The notes beneath the pieces were generated by a model. That model was not told the origin of the DNA. It saw only the letters and a list, made by a program, of their open reading frames with translations, and did not search any database. This document shows positions 9,464 through 18,725 of a stretch of DNA of 64,000 nt, piece by piece. Location: assembly GCF_040219335.1 (NCBI RefSeq), contig NZ_JAVJSQ010000003.1:96530-160529 (forward strand). Reading direction: 5' to 3'. Source of the DNA: Gimesia sp. GTDB taxonomy: Bacteria > Planctomycetota > Planctomycetia > Planctomycetales > Planctomycetaceae. How positions within the stretch are numbered: the first letter of the stretch is position 1; each line of letters starts with the position of its first letter. Made by a program: the position numbers and the translations under genes.

Positions 9464-10027
9464 ATGTCCGCCACGGTTTCTAAAGCGACCCGCTATACCC
9501 TGCTGCTGATCTGCCTGATCTTCTGCGTAGGCTGTGATCAGTACACAAAGAAGATTGCGGTCGAGAATCTGCAGAACAAACGCCCCATTACCTATTTCAA
9601 TAACACACTCCGCATGGAATATGCCGAGAACACCGGGGCTTTCCTGAGTGTCGGCAGTGGTCTCTCTAAACCGGTCCGCTTCTTCCTGCTGGTCGTAGCT
9701 AACGCCGCTTTTCTATTGATTGTCGCCGGTATGCTGATCTTCCGCTGGCAGATGCCCCTGGTTCAGTTTATTGCCCTCTCGCTCTTGCTGGCAGGAGGCA
9801 TCGGCAACCTGATTGATCGTGTCTTTCTCAACGGAATCGTTATCGACTTTCTGAATATTGGTCTCGGTCCATTGCGCACTGGCATATTTAATGTAGCCGA
9901 CATGGCAATTACCGGCGGTGCGATTCTGATGCTGATCTCCTGGCTCTTTACCAAGGAACCGAAGCAGCAGAATTCCGATTCACAACCGACTCCCCCGGAT
10001 CAGGCGGCCCCCACAGCTGCGGAGTAA
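9464..10027 (+). CDS. lspA: Lipoprotein signal peptidase (signal peptidase II)
   Basis: 187 residues with four hydrophobic segments, about 20 longer than typical LspA because of a Gln/Pro/Ser C-terminal tail. The family's conserved blocks are present: CDQYTKKIA near the N-terminus, NTGAFLS, GNLIDRVFLNGIVIDF and FNVADMAI. The two catalytic aspartates are in the NLIDR and NVAD motifs. It removes signal peptides from diacylglyceryl-prolipoproteins in the inner membrane, in keeping with the many lipoproteins in this window. Confidence 0.96.
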   Translation: MSATVSKATRYTLLLICLIFCVGCDQYTKKIAVENLQNKRPITYFNNTLRMEYAENTGAFLSVGSGLSKPVRFFLLVVANAAFLLIVAGMLIFRWQMPLVQFIALSLLLAGGIGNLIDRVFLNGIVIDFLNIGLGPLRTGIFNVADMAITGGAILMLISWLFTKEPKQQNSDSQPTPPDQAAPTAAE

Positions 10028-10057
10028 CCTGCCCCGAGATTTGGAAACCCGGAATTG

Positions 10058-11098
10058 ATGAAGTGTACTTTTTTGATCATGATCCTGACTGTGGCAGCCC
10101 TGACCGGGTTCACCAGCTCAGCCGCTGCGCAGGATAAGATCGAAGTCCGCCCCGATCATCATGTGGGCCAGGCAACACTCCCCTGCACGATTCTCGATTT
10201 CACCCAGTCAGAAATCAAAGTCAAGCTGCTGCCCAGCGGTACAGTCCGCACCTATCCCGGCTCGGAAATCGTCAAGGTGCATACGCCCCAGACGGAATCT
10301 CACCAGCGCGGTCTGGAACAGATGCACCAGGGCAAATACGACAAAGCCACTCAGTCCTTCAGTGAAGCGTTGAATATCGAAAACCGTACCTGGGTCCGAC
10401 GCGAGATTCTCGCTCAGCTGATTAAAGCGGCTCTGTTTCAGGGGGACATCCTGAAGGCGGCACTTCGCTTCCAGACGATGGTCGAACATGAGCCGGACGC
10501 ACGCTATTTTGAACTGATCCCCCTCGACTGGTCGATCAGCGAAAGCCTCTCTCCAGCTCGTAGTGCAGCACGAGGCTGGTTGACGGATCCTAACGAAGTC
10601 AGACAACTGCTCGGCGCCAGCATTCTGCTGACAGCCCCGGATTATGCGGCCCAGTCGGAAGCAACCCTGCGTTCCCTGGCCACCAGCACCAATCGGAATA
10701 TCCAGCAACTGGCACGCGCCCAACTCTGGCGACTCCGACTGCGAGCAGGCGACATCAGCCTGCTGGAACTGCAGCGCTGGGAACGGAATCTGAAACTGAT
10801 CCCGGAACATCTCCGGGGAGGCCCCTGTTATCTGCTTGGTGCAGGCTACGCTCAACTCGACCGTCACGGCCAGGCCGCAGCCTGGTATCTCTGGGTCCCC
10901 CTGGGTTATGCTGCCAATCCGCAGCTGTCCGCCGATGCCAGTCTCAAGGCCGCCGATTCACTCAAGGCCATGGGGCAGTCAGCTAATGCCCTGCGGCTCT
11001 ACCAGGAAACCGTCGCCCGTTATCCAACAACGACAGCGCGACAGATGGCCGAACAGATGATCAATCAACTGATGCAGGAAGCAGGTCAGAAAAACTGA
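10058..11098 (+). CDS. Secreted TPR-type protein
   Basis: About 346 residues. The ATG at 10058 is favoured over the TTG one codon earlier. A Sec signal peptide is clear (hydrophobic core then SSAAAQD). Helical repeats follow, with TPR-like pairs at about 85-105 (GLEQMHQGKYDKATQSFSEA) and in the last 60 residues (SLKAADSLKAMGQSANALRLYQ). It probably serves as a protein-interaction scaffold in the periplasm. It is followed 53 bases later by exbB, so it may act with the ExbB/ExbD complex, like YbgF/CpoB with Tol. This link is inference. Confidence 0.75.
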   Translation: MKCTFLIMILTVAALTGFTSSAAAQDKIEVRPDHHVGQATLPCTILDFTQSEIKVKLLPSGTVRTYPGSEIVKVHTPQTESHQRGLEQMHQGKYDKATQSFSEALNIENRTWVRREILAQLIKAALFQGDILKAALRFQTMVEHEPDARYFELIPLDWSISESLSPARSAARGWLTDPNEVRQLLGASILLTAPDYAAQSEATLRSLATSTNRNIQQLARAQLWRLRLRAGDISLLELQRWERNLKLIPEHLRGGPCYLLGAGYAQLDRHGQAAAWYLWVPLGYAANPQLSADASLKAADSLKAMGQSANALRLYQETVARYPTTTARQMAEQMINQLMQEAGQKN

Positions 11099-11151
11099 TC
11101 ACGGGAAAACAACCATTTGAATTCACGAACACACTGGAAAAGAATATTTTG

Positions 11152-12006
11152 ATGGATCGCAGTAAATCACCACTGAAGAGATTCGCACTCTGTTGCCTGC
11201 TCTGCTGCCTGAGCCTGTTGACACCCGCTCTCTGCCTGGCGGCTGATGATTCTGGGGACGCTGGTGCTTCCGAAGTATCAAAAGTCGATCTGCGTCAGCT
11301 GGTAGATGATGCGGGAACCATCGGTATCATTATTGCCGTACTCAGCATCGCGATGGTCGCGCTGATTGTTGAACACCTTATCAGCATACGCAGCAACGCC
11401 CTGATGCCTCCTGGACTTGCAGAAGAAGTCCACTCCCTGATCGCACAGCAGCAATATCGCAGTGCCGACTCGGTCTGCAAATCGAATCCCAGCTTCCTGT
11501 CCTATATCCTTTCCGCCGGTCTGTCTGAGGTTCAAATGGGATACGGAGCGGTCGAGAAGGCCATGGAAGACGCCGCCATGCAGCAGTCTGCCCGCCTGAA
11601 TCGTAAAATCGAATACCTGTCCGTGATTGGCACCCTTTCCCCGATGCTGGGGCTGCTGGGTACCGTCTGGGGGATGATTCTCGCGTTCTCAGAATTCACC
11701 GCAAAAGCCAATCCCGATGTGGCTGAACTCGCCCCCGGGATCTCCAAGGCACTGATCACAACCCTGTTCGGTCTGAGTGTCACGGTTCCCGCGCTGGCCA
11801 GTTTCGCCTTCTTTCGGAACCGAATCGATGAGCTGGTTGCTCAGTCCTCACTGCTGGCCGAACATGTTTTCGCAGACTTCAAACACGCTACGGTTCTCGG
11901 CAACAAACCAGTTCCCAAGCAACCCCGTAAGCGTGCGGAAGAGGAACTGGCACAACGGATGGCCAATCAGCAGACAGCTCCTCCGCCCGGAGGCCAGGAA
12001 ACGTGA
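11152..12006 (+). CDS. MotA/TolQ/ExbB proton channel family protein
   Basis: About 284 residues. The ATG at 11152 follows a TTG and has a GGAAAAG upstream. A signal-like N-terminus and first membrane segment are followed by the ExbB core: TIGIIIAVLSIAMVALIVEHL, then the conserved LSVIGTLSPMLGLLGTVWGMI and a third helix with ISKALITTLFGLSVTVPALASF. The family forms the proton-driven motor with ExbD/TolR. It overlaps the downstream exbD gene by 4 bases (GTGA), a sign of coupled translation. Confidence 0.93.
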   Translation: MDRSKSPLKRFALCCLLCCLSLLTPALCLAADDSGDAGASEVSKVDLRQLVDDAGTIGIIIAVLSIAMVALIVEHLISIRSNALMPPGLAEEVHSLIAQQQYRSADSVCKSNPSFLSYILSAGLSEVQMGYGAVEKAMEDAAMQQSARLNRKIEYLSVIGTLSPMLGLLGTVWGMILAFSEFTAKANPDVAELAPGISKALITTLFGLSVTVPALASFAFFRNRIDELVAQSSLLAEHVFADFKHATVLGNKPVPKQPRKRAEEELAQRMANQQTAPPPGGQET

Positions 12007-12419
12007 GAATTCCCACGCGTCCCCGTCAGGCCGGCATTCGGTTCAATATCACTCCGCTGATTGACATCGTCTTTCTGCTGATTGTCTTCTTTCTGGCTGC
12101 GACGCACTTAACTCAGAATGAAAAGCTGGAAGCGGTTGAACTCCCGGAAGCGTCTCAGAACGAAACCGAACCGGAAGAAGCCCCTCGACGTATCATCATT
12201 ACCATCACCCCGGATGAAAAACTACATCTGCGGGGGAATGATATTTCACCGGAAGAACTGGACGCGCAGCTAATTTCACTCGATGAAGACAAACGGAAAG
12301 AGACAGAAATCCGAATTCGCGGCGATCGACATATACCTTATCGGATTGTCGAGCGGGTCTTGATCAGTTGTGCCCGCGCCGGGATCTCCAATGTGCAGTT
12401 TGCCGTACTGAATGACTGA
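12003..12419 (+). CDS. ExbD/TolR family biopolymer transport protein (first copy)
   Basis: 138 residues with a GTG start overlapping the exbB stop. A single N-terminal membrane helix carries the motor aspartate (NITPLIDIVFLLIVFFLAA). A periplasmic domain follows with the typical ending IRGDRHIPYRIVERVLISCARAGISNVQFAV. It works with ExbB and the second ExbD next door as a proton-driven energiser of an outer-membrane process. Confidence 0.93.
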   Translation: MRIPTRPRQAGIRFNITPLIDIVFLLIVFFLAATHLTQNEKLEAVELPEASQNETEPEEAPRRIIITITPDEKLHLRGNDISPEELDAQLISLDEDKRKETEIRIRGDRHIPYRIVERVLISCARAGISNVQFAVLND

Positions 12420-12430
12420 ATTACAGCATT

Positions 12431-12913
12431 ATGAAAATACCCTCACATCACCACAGTCGCTCTGATATCCAGGATCAGGCTACAATGACGCCGATGATCG
12501 ACGTGGTGTTTCTGCTGCTGATTTTTTTCATCAGTGCCTCGGCTAACCAGATCCGGGAATTTCTGCTGCCCACCGAACTGGCCACGGGCAGTATTGAGTC
12601 GACGGAAACGGTACCGCAGGAAAAACCTCTGGGGGAAGTCTGGTTAAAACTCAAATACCGTGATGACCAGACCATTGTAGAATTAAATGATCGCGAGTAT
12701 GCTCAGTTCGACCAGTTGAAACAGACTTTGACCGAACTGGCAGAACTGGCTCCTGAAATTCCGGTGATCCTCGATATCAACGAAGATGTCCCGCTGGGTG
12801 AAATGATTCGCACTTACGACACCTGCCTGGCAGCTGGTTTTCAGTCAATCAATTTTGCCACGGACGCCAGCAAAGTCGCTCCCCCGAAGAAACCGATTAC
12901 CGCTCCCAACTGA
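12431..12913 (+). CDS. ExbD/TolR family biopolymer transport protein (second copy)
   Basis: 160 residues. The membrane helix contains the conserved ATMTPMIDVVFLLLIFFI with Asp, followed by a periplasmic domain ending in GEMIRTYDTCLAAGFQSINFAT. It lies 11 bases after the first exbD. Paired exbD genes downstream of one exbB are common in planctomycetes and suggest a heteromeric ExbD pair. Confidence 0.93.
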   Translation: MKIPSHHHSRSDIQDQATMTPMIDVVFLLLIFFISASANQIREFLLPTELATGSIESTETVPQEKPLGEVWLKLKYRDDQTIVELNDREYAQFDQLKQTLTELAELAPEIPVILDINEDVPLGEMIRTYDTCLAAGFQSINFATDASKVAPPKKPITAPN

Positions 12914-12927
12914 ATTCCGAACCAGCC

Positions 12928-13701
12928 ATGATTCTGTTTGATACCCACGCCCACCTCGACGAGGAAGCCTTTCACCCTGACCGCAAGGAAACTGTGGAAC
13001 GTGCCCTGGAGGCAGGCGTCCAGACTATTCTCACCATCGGAACCACAGCCGACAGCAGTCAGCGGGCCGTCGATCTGGCTGCCACCTTTCCCCAGGTCTA
13101 TGCGGTCGTAGGCATTCAACCCAATTATGTCGCCCAGATGAAACCGGGTGACTGGGAGCGGATCCTGACTCTCTCCACCGCAGACAAAGTGGTCGGCATC
13201 GGAGAAACCGGTCTGGATCGTTACTGGGACTACGCTCCCATCGAACTGCAACAGGACTACTTCAGCAAACATATTCAGCTCTCCCGCGAACGTGATCTTC
13301 CCTTCGTGGTGCACTGCCGGGAAGCAGAAGTCGATGTCGTCGATCTGCTGCAACGCGAAACAGAACAGGCCCCATTCAAAGGTCTGATGCACTCTTTCTG
13401 CGGGACTCCGGAAACGGCTGCTGCCTGCCTGGAACTGGGAATGTACATCTCCTTTGCCGGGATGCTGACCTTCAAGAAGAACGATGAACTGCGCGAAACC
13501 GCGCGGCTGATTCCCCTCGACCGCCTGCTCGTTGAAACCGATGCCCCCTATCTGGCACCGGTACCACAGCGGGGCAAACGGAACGAACCCGCGTTCGTGA
13601 AACACACCTGTGCCTGCCTGGCAGAGCTTCACGATAAGACACCCGAGGAGATGGCTGAGATCACCACGCAGAATGCCAGAACACTCTTCCAGTTGAACTA
13701 G
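12928..13701 (+). CDS. TatD family metal-dependent hydrolase (DNase/deacylase)
   Basis: 257 residues, full length for TatD. Metal ligands are visible: H7-A-H9 in FDTHAHLDE, GIGETGLD with the bridging Glu, PFVVHCRE, MHSFCG, and LLVETDAPYLAP near the C-terminus. Family members are 3'-5' exonucleases or D-aminoacyl-tRNA-type deacylases in the cytoplasm. It starts 14 bases after the second exbD, so it is probably the last gene of the operon. Confidence 0.94.
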   Translation: MILFDTHAHLDEEAFHPDRKETVERALEAGVQTILTIGTTADSSQRAVDLAATFPQVYAVVGIQPNYVAQMKPGDWERILTLSTADKVVGIGETGLDRYWDYAPIELQQDYFSKHIQLSRERDLPFVVHCREAEVDVVDLLQRETEQAPFKGLMHSFCGTPETAAACLELGMYISFAGMLTFKKNDELRETARLIPLDRLLVETDAPYLAPVPQRGKRNEPAFVKHTCACLAELHDKTPEEMAEITTQNARTLFQLN

Positions 13702-13774
13702 CTCTCGCGGCCCAGCAAATCTCATCTTCCGCCCTGAATCAGGATTCAGGCAGAATCCGTTTTTCTGGCGAGAG
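13702..13774 (+). terminator. Candidate terminator after tatD
   Basis: A 7-bp hairpin at 13733-13750 (CCTGAAT / ATTCAGG) followed by GTTTTT, nested inside a longer inverted repeat CTCTCGC (13702-13708) / GCGAGAG (13768-13774). Likely ends the exbBD-tatD operon. Confidence 0.5.
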
Positions 13775-13956
13775 AATATTTTCATTTGAGCTTCATCCTG
13801 CTATTGTTACACTTAGCTCAAACAGACAAATAACTTGCGTCAATCAATCACCACAACAGGTATCATAAGAACGCGTTCAAAGTCACGGCAGCAACGGACT
13901 GCTCTCCCCTGAGTATCTCCACCCGTCGTTTCGCTGAACCCGGGATTCGGGCTAGG

Positions 13957-14355
13957 ATGGTCATGATCAAAAAGTGGCTCGCGAACGCCTTCGCGATCGA
14001 ACGACCGGAAGATTTCGCTCCGACTGCAGAGCAGCAGAAAGTCGCCGACCACATCTGCCGCGAGATTGTCCGCAGAGACATGGTCACCCTCGCCATCCTC
14101 TCCCTGGAAACCTGTCGCCCCCTGAATTACGTCGGCGCGCAGGCCCTGCACTTTTTCACTCCGTTTCTCTCCATCCTGATCGAGCCCCACTCACAAAAAC
14201 TCTTTGCAGAATTCCTGGAGAAACGCGGTTCAATTGAATGGATGTGCCAGCGTCTGGAATCCCTCAGTCAGGTGACGACCGATGGCTCAACTGCTGCAAC
14301 TTCACAGAAACCGCCCCCCGTCAGTACATCACAAAGTCCCGAGGACGGTTCCTGA
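13957..14355 (+). CDS. Small conserved-looking protein at the head of the MutL-type cluster
   Basis: About 130 residues; the start is at 13957 or at the in-frame ATG at 13963. The first 100 residues look globular and helical (KKWLANAFAIE, EQQKVADHICREIVRRDM, CRPLNYVGAQALHFFTPF, FAEFLEKRGSIEWMCQRLE). The tail is Ser/Thr/Pro-rich and disordered. No named family is recognised, but the sequence reads as real coding. It is 66 bases from the MutL-type gene and on the same strand, so it probably belongs to that cluster. Confidence 0.65.
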   Translation: MVMIKKWLANAFAIERPEDFAPTAEQQKVADHICREIVRRDMVTLAILSLETCRPLNYVGAQALHFFTPFLSILIEPHSQKLFAEFLEKRGSIEWMCQRLESLSQVTTDGSTAATSQKPPPVSTSQSPEDGS

Positions 14356-14421
14356 CCGAGACAAATCAGCGCGATCACAGCGTCCCCTGCTTTCCCGCTT
14401 ACATGGATGGTGAGTCACAGA

Positions 14422-16248
14422 ATGAACTCCGCAACAGAAAAAAAACTTGATCCTGATCAAATCAATGTGATTCTCGCCACAGACTGCGGCAGTACCACAA
14501 CCAAAGCCATTCTGATCGAAAAAGTAAATGGCGAATACCGCCAGACTTACCGAGGTGAAGCGCCTACTACCGTCGAAGAGCCGGCCGCGGATGTGACCGT
14601 AGGAGTCGTCAATGCGGTAACCGAAGTTGGGGAACTCGCGGGCCGCAAACTGATTGACGAAAACGGCGAAATCATTCGCCCTGCTCAGGGAGATGTCGGC
14701 TGTGACATTTATATATCGACTTCCAGTGCGGGAGGTGGACTGCAGATGATGGTTGCCGGCGTTGTGCGGGAAATGTCAGCCGCCAGTGCCAAACGAGCCG
14801 CATTGGGGGCGGGTGCCATTGTGATGGACACAATCTGTTCCAACGACAAACGGCTGCCTCACGAACAGATCCAGCGAATCCGGGAACTGCGTCCCGATAT
14901 GATTCTGCTCGCAGGAGGGACCGATGGTGGTACTCAGAAACATGTGGTGCAACTGGCAGAACTGATCGCTCCCGCCAAGCCACAGCCCCGCTTCGGTGGC
15001 ACTTATAAGATGCCCATCATCTACGCCGGCAACCAGGAAGCAACCGAACTGGTCGAAGAAGCTTTCGACGAAGACGTCAAGCTGACAACCGTCGCCAACG
15101 TGCGTCCGGTGCTGGAACTGGAAAATCTGGCTCCTGCCCGCGATGCGATTCACGACCTCTTCCTCGAACATGTGATGGCGCACGCCCCGGGTTACAACAA
15201 ACTCATCTCCTGGGCCGATGCCCCCATCATGCCCACTCCCGGAGCTGTCGGAAATATCCTGCAAACCATCGCGGAACGACAGGGCATCAACGCACTGGGG
15301 GTCGACATCGGCGGTGCCACGACCGATGTCTTCAGTGTCTTTGACGGCACTTTCAACCGTACTGTGAGCGCCAATCTGGGTATGAGCTATTCCATCTCCA
15401 ACGTCTGTGCTTCCGCGACGCTCGCTATGATTCTACGCTGGGTGCATCTGAATATGGATCCGCGTGCCTTACAGAATCACATCAAGAACAAAATGATTCG
15501 CCCTACAACCATTCCCCAGACCAGGGAAGCCCTCGTGTTCGAGCAGGCTGTAGCCCGGGAAGCACTCAGGCTGGCTTACATCCAGCATAAGGAATTCGCG
15601 ACGACACTCAAAGGGGTGCAGCAGCAGCGGACCGTGGGAGATACCTTCAGCCAGGAGACCAGCGGTCAGTCTATCGTCGATAACATGAAACTGAATCTGC
15701 TCGTCGGTTCTGGTGGCGTACTCTCGCATGCCCCCAACATGCAACAGACGGCGGCCATGATGATTGATGCTTTTGAACCGGAAGGCATGACCGTACTGGC
15801 CAAGGACAGTATTTTCATGATGCCACACCTGGGTGTGCTGGCCCAGGTTCATCCGGCGGCGGCCCTGCAGGTCTTTGAACGGGACTGCCTGATTTACCTG
15901 GGAACGTGTATTGCTCCCCGCGGTTTTTATCGTGCCGGCAAAATCTGCTTCAGCTATCAGATCACCGGAGAAACACTCAATGAATCCGGCGAGATGCTCT
16001 GCGGCGACATGTTGCTGTTCCCGCTCGCAGAAGAGGAATGGGCCACCGTGACCGTCGAACCCCGGCGTGGTTATGATTTCGGAGAAGGTTCTGGCAAACG
16101 GGTTGAATTCAAGGTACGAGGCGGGACGGTCGGATTGATTCTGGACGCGCGAGGCAGGCCGCTTATGGTCCCCACGGATGAATCGCGGCATCTGGCTGAG
16201 CTCAACAGCTGGGTCGAGGAACTGAAACTTTACCCGGAAGTCACATAG
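14422..16248 (+). CDS. MutL (glutamate mutase L-type) ASKHA-fold ATPase-like protein
   Basis: About 608 residues. ATG 14422 is preferred to 14407 because GGTGAG precedes it. The protein carries the two phosphate-binding loops of the actin/Hsp70/sugar-kinase fold: ATDCGSTTTKAIL near the N-terminus and GVDIGGATTDVFSVF near residue 300. Other conserved blocks are STSSAGGGLQMMVAGVV and LLAGGTDGG. This is the PF13941 MutL family, named for a protein encoded between the glutamate mutase subunits and thought to be a repair or chaperone-like ATPase. No mutase genes are present here; it is followed instead by barrel and membrane proteins, so its role is probably different. Confidence 0.85.
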   Translation: MNSATEKKLDPDQINVILATDCGSTTTKAILIEKVNGEYRQTYRGEAPTTVEEPAADVTVGVVNAVTEVGELAGRKLIDENGEIIRPAQGDVGCDIYISTSSAGGGLQMMVAGVVREMSAASAKRAALGAGAIVMDTICSNDKRLPHEQIQRIRELRPDMILLAGGTDGGTQKHVVQLAELIAPAKPQPRFGGTYKMPIIYAGNQEATELVEEAFDEDVKLTTVANVRPVLELENLAPARDAIHDLFLEHVMAHAPGYNKLISWADAPIMPTPGAVGNILQTIAERQGINALGVDIGGATTDVFSVFDGTFNRTVSANLGMSYSISNVCASATLAMILRWVHLNMDPRALQNHIKNKMIRPTTIPQTREALVFEQAVAREALRLAYIQHKEFATTLKGVQQQRTVGDTFSQETSGQSIVDNMKLNLLVGSGGVLSHAPNMQQTAAMMIDAFEPEGMTVLAKDSIFMMPHLGVLAQVHPAAALQVFERDCLIYLGTCIAPRGFYRAGKICFSYQITGETLNESGEMLCGDMLLFPLAEEEWATVTVEPRRGYDFGEGSGKRVEFKVRGGTVGLILDARGRPLMVPTDESRHLAELNSWVEELKLYPEVT

Positions 16249-16260
16249 AGAAACAACATT

Positions 16261-17394
16261 ATGACACAGGCTTATTCACCAGGATTACAGGTCAGACGGC
16301 GTACGCTGCACTCCAGCCGACGGATTCTCCCCATCCCCGGCGACGTGCTGGTGCAGGTCGGAGAACAGGTGACCGCGCAACAGATCGTCGCCCAGACTTT
16401 CATGCCCGGCGACGTCACGCCGATTAACGTCGCCAATCAGATCTCTGTCTCCCCCGCGGAAGTTCCCGCCTGCATGCTCTTCAAAGAAGGGGATGAAATC
16501 CAGGTAGGCGACCTGCTGGCACGCAGCAAAGGGATCTTTGGTTTCTTCAAAGCGGAAACCAGGGCCAAAACGGCCGGAACGATTGAATCCATTTCACATG
16601 TGACCGGGCAGGTCATCCTTCGCGGTGCCCCCCTGCCGATTCAGGTGCGGGCTTACCAGGCAGGAACTGTCACAGAAGTGATTCCCGAACAGGGGGTCGT
16701 CATCGAATCTGAAGTCACGTTCCTGCAGGGCATCCTGGGAATCGGCGGAGAAACCTATGGAACCATCCAGTTTGCCTGCCAGACCAAGGACCAGCCGCTG
16801 ACGGCAGAACTGCTCAATGAATCGATGCGGGGCAAGATCGTCATTGGTGGTGCCCGCATGACCGGCTCGGCCGTGCAACGCGGAATCGAACTGGGCGCCG
16901 CAGCGATTATTTCCGGTGGCATCGACGACGAAGACCTCAAAGAAATCCTGGGCTACGATCTGGGTGTGGCAGTCACAGGTTCAGAACATATCGGCACCAC
17001 CTTAATCATTACCGAAGGTTTCGGCGACATCGCCATGGCCGATCGAACATTCAGCCTGCTCAAGGAACGGGAAGGAGCGGAAGCCGCCGTGAATGGCACC
17101 ACCCAGATTCGCGCTGGCGTGCTGCGTCCCGAAATCGTGATCCCCCTCGATGCCAGCATGACTTCCAGCACGTCCTCGGAAGAAGCGAATGCCACTTCCG
17201 GTCTACTGGAAACCGGCGTCCCGGTACGCATCATCCGCGACCCATATTTTGGCCTGCTGGGGGAAGTCGGCGATATGCCAACCGAATTGAGAACACTGGA
17301 ATCCGGCTCTCAGTCGCGGGTACTTGAGGTCATTCTCCACTCAGGAGAGAAAGTCATCGTGCCCCGCGCCAATGTGGAGATCATCGAAGGATAA
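16261..17394 (+). CDS. Barrel-sandwich (RnfC-like) and KOW-like domain protein of the MutL cluster
   Basis: 377 residues without signal or membrane segments. The N-terminal 130 residues resemble the RnfC/biotinyl-like barrel sandwich (ILPIPGDVLVQVGEQVTAQQIVAQ ... AKTAGTIESISHVTGQVIL). A central part has a GAAAIISGGIDDEDL block and a nucleotide-fold feel (SEHIGTTLIITEGFGDIAMA). The C-terminal 60 residues resemble a KOW/SH3-like strand set (DPYFGLLGEVGDMP ... VIVPRANVEIIEG). It starts 12 bases after the MutL-type gene and ends 3 bases before the DUF6754 gene. The function is unknown; it may couple the ASKHA protein to the membrane components. Confidence 0.65.
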   Translation: MTQAYSPGLQVRRRTLHSSRRILPIPGDVLVQVGEQVTAQQIVAQTFMPGDVTPINVANQISVSPAEVPACMLFKEGDEIQVGDLLARSKGIFGFFKAETRAKTAGTIESISHVTGQVILRGAPLPIQVRAYQAGTVTEVIPEQGVVIESEVTFLQGILGIGGETYGTIQFACQTKDQPLTAELLNESMRGKIVIGGARMTGSAVQRGIELGAAAIISGGIDDEDLKEILGYDLGVAVTGSEHIGTTLIITEGFGDIAMADRTFSLLKEREGAEAAVNGTTQIRAGVLRPEIVIPLDASMTSSTSSEEANATSGLLETGVPVRIIRDPYFGLLGEVGDMPTELRTLESGSQSRVLEVILHSGEKVIVPRANVEIIEG

Positions 17395-17397
17395 ACC

Positions 17398-18723
17398 ATG
17401 ATAAATTCACAGAATACCAGACTCAGGAAACAGGCGATGATTCCGCTGCTGATACTGTTCTCGCTGATCACATCGGCACAGGGAGCCGAGCCCCCTGCCC
17501 CGCCCACCGAATTCACAGCAGAAGATGTCCCCGGCGATGCAGGCAATGCAATCGACGTCTCCTGGAAACTCTCAGTTGATGATGAAGAAGAAACCAAGCC
17601 GCGGAAGGTTTTGAGGTATGTCATCTCCCGTAAGGTTGTCACTGGCGATAAAAAGACACTCGAACCAGGGACAGAGCTGACTGTTGAAACAGGGGGAAAG
17701 AAATACACGTTCCAATACGAAAAAGGCATGCAGGAATATGAGCTGATCGGCGAGACGACTTACAGTGTCACGCAATTTCGAGATTCAAACTGTACCCCCG
17801 ACATTCCCTACCTGTATCGTATCATCGCCATTGGACAGGAGGGGCTGGAATCGACGCCCGTGGAGCTCAGTCGACCTATCGTCGCACAGCTGCAATGGTT
17901 CAACCTGCAACGTCAATGGTTTGCGGTGTTCGTTGTCCTGATTTGCGGCTCCGTGATTCTGTTCATTGAGCTGGCCCGTCGGGGGAAGAAACTCAAGGTC
18001 CGCAAAATTGCCGGCCTGGAGGCGATTACCGATGCCGTCGGTCGGGCCACCGAGATGGGCCGTTCCTGCCTGTTTGTCCCCGGGATTCAGGATATTAACG
18101 ACATTCAGACTGTTGCCGGCATCACCGTACTGGCCCAGGTCGCAGAAACCACCGCCGACTACCGCGCCACCCTGGAAGTGCCCACCTCACGCTCACTGGT
18201 GATGACGACCGCCCGGGACACGGTGGAAGCCGCTTACCTCGCCGCCGGTCGCCCCGATGAATATAACGAAGACGATATCTATTACATCACCGACGAACAG
18301 TTCGGCTATGTCGCCAGCGTGACCGGTAAAATGGTGCGTGACAAACCGGCTGCCTGTTTTTACATGGGTGCTTTCTACGCGGAATCGCTGATTCTGGCGG
18401 AAACCGGAAACTCGGTCGGCGCCATTCAGGTCGCCGGCACCGCGATGCCGACTCAGCTCCCCTTCTTCGTGGCAGCCTGTGACTTCACTTTGATCGGGGA
18501 AGAATTCTTCGCTGCATCAGCCTACCTGTCTCGCGACCCGCAACAGCTGGGCAGCCTCAAGGGACAGGACTTCGGCAAACTGGTGGGAGGCATTGTGCTC
18601 ATTTTGGGTTGCGTCATCGCTACCTTCGCCGTTTTCGAGCCACAGACATCGGGAAAAGAGCCCTTCCTGAAAACCACGGTGAACTACATCAAAGAGAACA
18701 TCCTCGGTAAGGGAGGTTTTTAA
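17398..18723 (+). CDS. DUF6754-type membrane protein
   Basis: 441 residues: a signal peptide (about 1-30), an exported fibronectin-III-like region (EFTAEDVPGDAGNAIDVSWKL ... PYLYRIIAIGQEGLESTP), a transmembrane helix at about 180-197, and a cytoplasmic domain with AGLEAITDAVGRATEMGRS, FVPGIQDINDIQTVAGI and GAFYAESLILAETGN, then a C-terminal membrane helix at about 400-415. The cytoplasmic part matches DUF6754 as I know it. The family has no assigned function. It is embedded in the MutL-type cluster with 2-3 base spacers on either side. Confidence 0.7.
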   Translation: MINSQNTRLRKQAMIPLLILFSLITSAQGAEPPAPPTEFTAEDVPGDAGNAIDVSWKLSVDDEEETKPRKVLRYVISRKVVTGDKKTLEPGTELTVETGGKKYTFQYEKGMQEYELIGETTYSVTQFRDSNCTPDIPYLYRIIAIGQEGLESTPVELSRPIVAQLQWFNLQRQWFAVFVVLICGSVILFIELARRGKKLKVRKIAGLEAITDAVGRATEMGRSCLFVPGIQDINDIQTVAGITVLAQVAETTADYRATLEVPTSRSLVMTTARDTVEAAYLAAGRPDEYNEDDIYYITDEQFGYVASVTGKMVRDKPAACFYMGAFYAESLILAETGNSVGAIQVAGTAMPTQLPFFVAACDFTLIGEEFFAASAYLSRDPQQLGSLKGQDFGKLVGGIVLILGCVIATFAVFEPQTSGKEPFLKTTVNYIKENILGKGGF

Positions 18724-18725
18724 TA

